Shown here in pieces: positions 61,001 through 64,000 of a stretch of DNA of 64,000 nt. This DNA comes from Ectocarpus siliculosus (Eukaryota; Sar; Phaeophyceae; Ectocarpales; Ectocarpaceae), in assembly GCA_000310025.1 (NCBI GenBank), contig FN649736.1:5134291-5198290 (forward strand), read 5' to 3'. A model generated the notes under the pieces. That model saw nothing but the letters and a program-made list of their open reading frames with translations, was not told the DNA's origin and ran no database searches. A program made the translations under genes and the position numbers. Position 1 is the first letter of the stretch. Every line of letters starts with the position of its first letter.

Positions 61001-63090
61001 TTCACTTTCTCCTGAGTCCCGTCCGCTGGCGGCTGCGGCTGTAGCCGAATCTCTTTGTGCTTGGCTGGGAGCGGCTGTGCTTTCGTCACTATCCTCGGAC
61101 CAACCGCTTGAGACTGATACAGCATCCTCTTCTTCTTCAGCAACCGCATCTGAAGTTGGAGCACCTACACTTGGTCGGCCGGCGAGAAAACATGAGGCAA
61201 AATGAAGCCACTGGATCAAGGCTTTAGCTTCGAGATATGTGCTCGAACGGACTTAGCGTGTTTTCACAATGTTTACGGCGGCACATACACGTTTCTAGAC
61301 TCCAGTCAAGTCGAACGCAGATTGCAAGGGGGAAAATACTGAAGAAAATAACGAGTACTCTTGCAATGGCGCTATTACTACAACTGCTACAAGTACGGGT
61401 TAAGGATTTTAGTATGAATTCTGTTTGGGGGTACTCAGCACTCAGCACTCGATACTGATCTACGGAGATCTAAGAAGGGGGTTCGTGTATCATTGGTGAT
61501 ATGTATCGGTAGATATGTATCGGTAGAGGGGCGATCTTCCTTCTGCTGTGCATGGGCTAGCATGCCTGGCGCACTCGTCAATGATACCATGGTCCTGAGT
61601 CAACCTCCTCTTCTCTGCGCTTCTGACATCAAGCTGCCCGCCTCCAAACAAACTCCTCAAATGGACTACATTTAGGATCTCTAACAAAGGCCGGGCAGTC
61701 TCTGAACATGTCAACGGCAGAGGGAAATTGTATCGCCATGAGGGGTGTTCCAGCCCTTCGCAAGTGGCCCCGAACATGTTTCTACCCCCTGCACCTCCAA
61801 GATCTCCCATGGTAGGAGCGTGGACTACGGGATTACTGGAAAGGAGGCGCATCTTGTCCTGGCCCATGGTGGCAACGTGATCTGCGATGGGATTGTTCTG
61901 TCCCGCGAGGCTCTTCTCGTTGATACCCATGGCATTCATTTTGGCCGCATATTCCACAACCGTCCGTCCTTGTCGGCCCACTCGTTCCCCCGTGTCCCCA
62001 AGAGCAGTTTCCCAGGGCTCCGGTGGGCCACCCTGTCAGGGAAGCAGTAGAAAAACCAATGGATTTAAATCCTCATGCAAGACTACTGGCTGCTGTGAGT
62101 TAACGGGTGCATGTGCATGTGCATGCAACCGGTAGTGTGGTTTCTGCGAATGAACCGCCGGTGTGGACCTGCCCAAGCAAGTAGATGGAAAGATTGGCTC
62201 ACCAGGTGGTATGATTGTACATGTTGGTTCGCCCGAAGCGACTCTCTCGCCTCTCGAGCCTGGGCACGGGCAACTGCATCGTCCAGAGTGTCGTTCATGA
62301 TATTCTCAGGTGGTCGCCGACAAGACAGCTACGACCGAGGAACATGACGTAGCGTAGGTATCAGTCAGTGCACAATCAAGTGAGTTACGACCTTGTGTGT
62401 GTACCAAGCGACGTTGTGGATGCTATGCGACCTCGTGATGGTGCTTAGCGCAAGAGCACACAAGAAATTGCTTTGCGCAAACTGGGACGTCTCGATGCGG
62501 CGAAACGTCTTCCCGAACCGGTACAGACTACGCCGCACCGCATCATCAACAGCAATCCCGCCGCCACCGATGGACGTTGCTACGGCGAGCCTTACGACAC
62601 CGCGAGCAGCGCGGCGTGGCTCACGTGACAAAAATTAGACAGTTCTTCAGGGTATGGTGGCCTGCTAGCAGGATTCCTCATGTACTCTTTAAGAACACAG
62701 GAGAAGCTGGACGCTGAACAAAACCAAACCTCTTCGCGGCAAGTGCTATGGAACAATTTGAACGACAAGAAAAAGTCCGGCCGCATGATTCGCCGAATCT
62801 ACAACAAGACCAGGTGACCCTCCTTAGCAGCCACGGTGGCACTGGAAGTGACGCACCCTTCAGCTGCACCCTTGAAATCCGTCCACTCACGTCACCGGCG
62901 GCGTGTACGTGCCGTCCCGATCCACTCGACCAAACACCTGTTGAATGGTTTTGCACAAGCAAGAGACCGCGCTTCGCATATCAACGGCTGCTCGATTTGA
63001 TTTGATACTCGTGAGCAGGGAGGAGATGGCCCAGTCTTCCAGAACCAGGTGCTGCGAATGGGTTGACAACGCAAACGCAGACATGAAGAG
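52043..63090 (-). CDS. Large armadillo/HEAT-like helical-repeat protein, partial
   Basis: I do not recognise the family. Many minus-strand exons carry short amphipathic helices typical of armadillo/HEAT proteins. Exons I can place: 63090-62891, about 62310-62203, 62010-61760, 61170-60791 (acidic linker AVAEEEEDAVSVSSG), 60650-60440, 60180-60030, 59800-59563, about 59150-58915, about 58590-58328, 57945-57800, 57465-57310, about 57090-55940, then with firm phases 55663-55483, 55213-54311, and a long last exon from about 54003 to the stop at 52043. Helical examples: LACRILRELAREPLLIYELL, LVAILTGLLGETDVQLYLAG and SLEIIAHACRALAKLSDANT. The last exon begins helical (VLRILHGAGSFPDGVYASLI) and becomes a disordered Ser/Gly/Arg-rich tail with short SIAE repeats. 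The junction at 54311/54003 has mismatched phase, so a small exon is missing or this is two genes. The 5' end was not found and may lie past the right edge. Treat boundaries as approximate. Confidence 0.6.
52968..53035 (-). repeat. Short coding tandem repeat (SIAE units)
   Basis: Imperfect 18-base repeats around CGACTCCGCCTCAGCAAT code repeated SIAEAE/SIAEEE units in the disordered tail of the helical-repeat protein. Confidence 0.75.
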
Positions 63091-63469
63091 CTGGGTGAGA
63101 GACCCGCAGCCGTCAGTGTTCAAGCATACCTTCCGAGACAGGCAGCAAGAGGCAGAAATCGGCCCGTCGAATGGACACGTATCGGGCCGCAAATACATAC
63201 CAAGGTGCATTACGTGGCTGTGTGCAGAAGTTGTGGTAGCTTTGCTTAGGTTCCCTCGGCTTGAGGTTATTCACCAAGGAAGAAGAGGTGCAAAAGTCTT
63301 GTGTTGGTGCAAGTCGTGGCACAAGAAATTCATGGGCGATAACTACTGTATGTAACTTCTTCGCATCCAGCGCCGTGGTCTGGTTGTGGACCTACAAGTT
63401 TGATCGCGGACACTTAAAACCATAAGCATACTTACAGACCCCCTTCAAAAGGCTTCTGCATGGCTCCCC

Positions 63470-63640
63470 TCGGCGATGAAACGGTGAAGGGCACGCATTT
63501 CCCCTCCCGTAACTGTGAGCAGGTTGGTCTTCTCCGGAGGCGGAGAGCTTGACAAGGAAAAAACAGCGGATCTAATGGAAACGCTGCTAGAACCAAGCCG
63601 CATGCGGGGTAACGACCCGAATGCGTTGCAAAATCCCTGC
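63470..63640 (-). other. Possible 5' exon of the helical-repeat gene
   Basis: A minus-strand stretch reads GGEMRALHRFIAEGSHAEAF, which looks like an armadillo helix, after a candidate acceptor (CTCACAG near 63511). It hits a stop shortly after with no clean donor in frame, so it stays a tentative exon. To the right of it, 63640-64000 shows nothing I can support. Confidence 0.3.
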
Positions 63641-64000
63641 CGTCCGACAGTATTCATCACCGACACGGTGTGTGTGTACTTGAAAAAAGAGCATACTCGT
63701 AAAACAGGCTATGCTAAAAGGCATAGTTGTGCCGTGCTGCTGGTGAAAACGTTGTTGTTCTCCGTATGATGGCACGTATTCCATCGCATCCGCTACACAT
63801 GTACCACCTCGTATATTGCACGAGCGCTAGTTTTATGGACGGTAGAGGTTGGGGCGAATTTCTGTGCATCGCTTTAGTTTTCCCTGTGACTATGATATGC
63901 TGACATGTTCGGGAACGATGAAGAATTTTACGTGGGGCCTACTTCTCAACTGACAGGCTAAGATACGAGGGCGAGTTGAGCATCCCCACTGGGAGCCTCC

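Overview
This is a eukaryotic nuclear window. It holds eight protein-coding genes broken by many spliceosomal introns, TTAGGG-type telomere-like motifs, several families of short non-coding dispersed repeats, and two 100-base assembly gaps. Medium-high GC, long introns (often 300-1000 bases), genes that alternate between strands and short divergent promoters all resemble brown-algal (Ectocarpus-like stramenopile) genomes. That placement is an inference from style; no sequence here proves the species. I built the gene models by hand, joining exons by family homology and checking that intron phases match.

Layout. (1) 855-9236, minus: a DHX34-type DEAH-box RNA helicase whose 3' end runs off the left edge. 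(2) 9768-11286, plus: a mitochondrial carrier closest to the ornithine/basic amino acid group, head-to-head with DHX34. (3) 12905-25248, minus: an 18-exon anoctamin/TMEM16 gene. (4) 25793-31686, plus: a 9-exon carnitine O-acetyltransferase ending in SKL, head-to-head with the anoctamin gene. (5) 33951-36262, minus: an intron-containing histone H2A whose start exon I could not find. (6) 38905-47562, minus: an 11-exon U2AF large subunit. (7) 47952-51355, plus: a 7-exon isochorismatase/nicotinamidase-like hydrolase, head-to-head with U2AF2. (8) 52043 to beyond 63100, minus: a very large helical-repeat (armadillo-like) protein, function unknown, with its 5' end near or past the right edge.

The genes do not form one pathway. 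Two act in RNA processing (U2AF2 in 3' splice-site recognition, DHX34 in nonsense-mediated decay). Two act in organelle metabolism (ornithine-type carrier, carnitine acetyltransferase), one is membrane (anoctamin), one chromatin (H2A). Three of the four plus/minus junctions where genes start are divergent pairs 389-544 bases apart.

The most notable signals are: five introns out of about 55 modelled that need GC-AG rather than GT-AG ends; a roughly 220-base MITE with long terminal inverted repeats in at least five copies, one starting 34 bases after the H2A stop; telomere-like CCCTAA units forming the 3' end of an intron; a triplicated 5' splice site in U2AF2; and two gap-flanking duplications that look like poor-quality read ends. 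I found no CRISPR array, operon, integrated virus or obviously new defence-type system.
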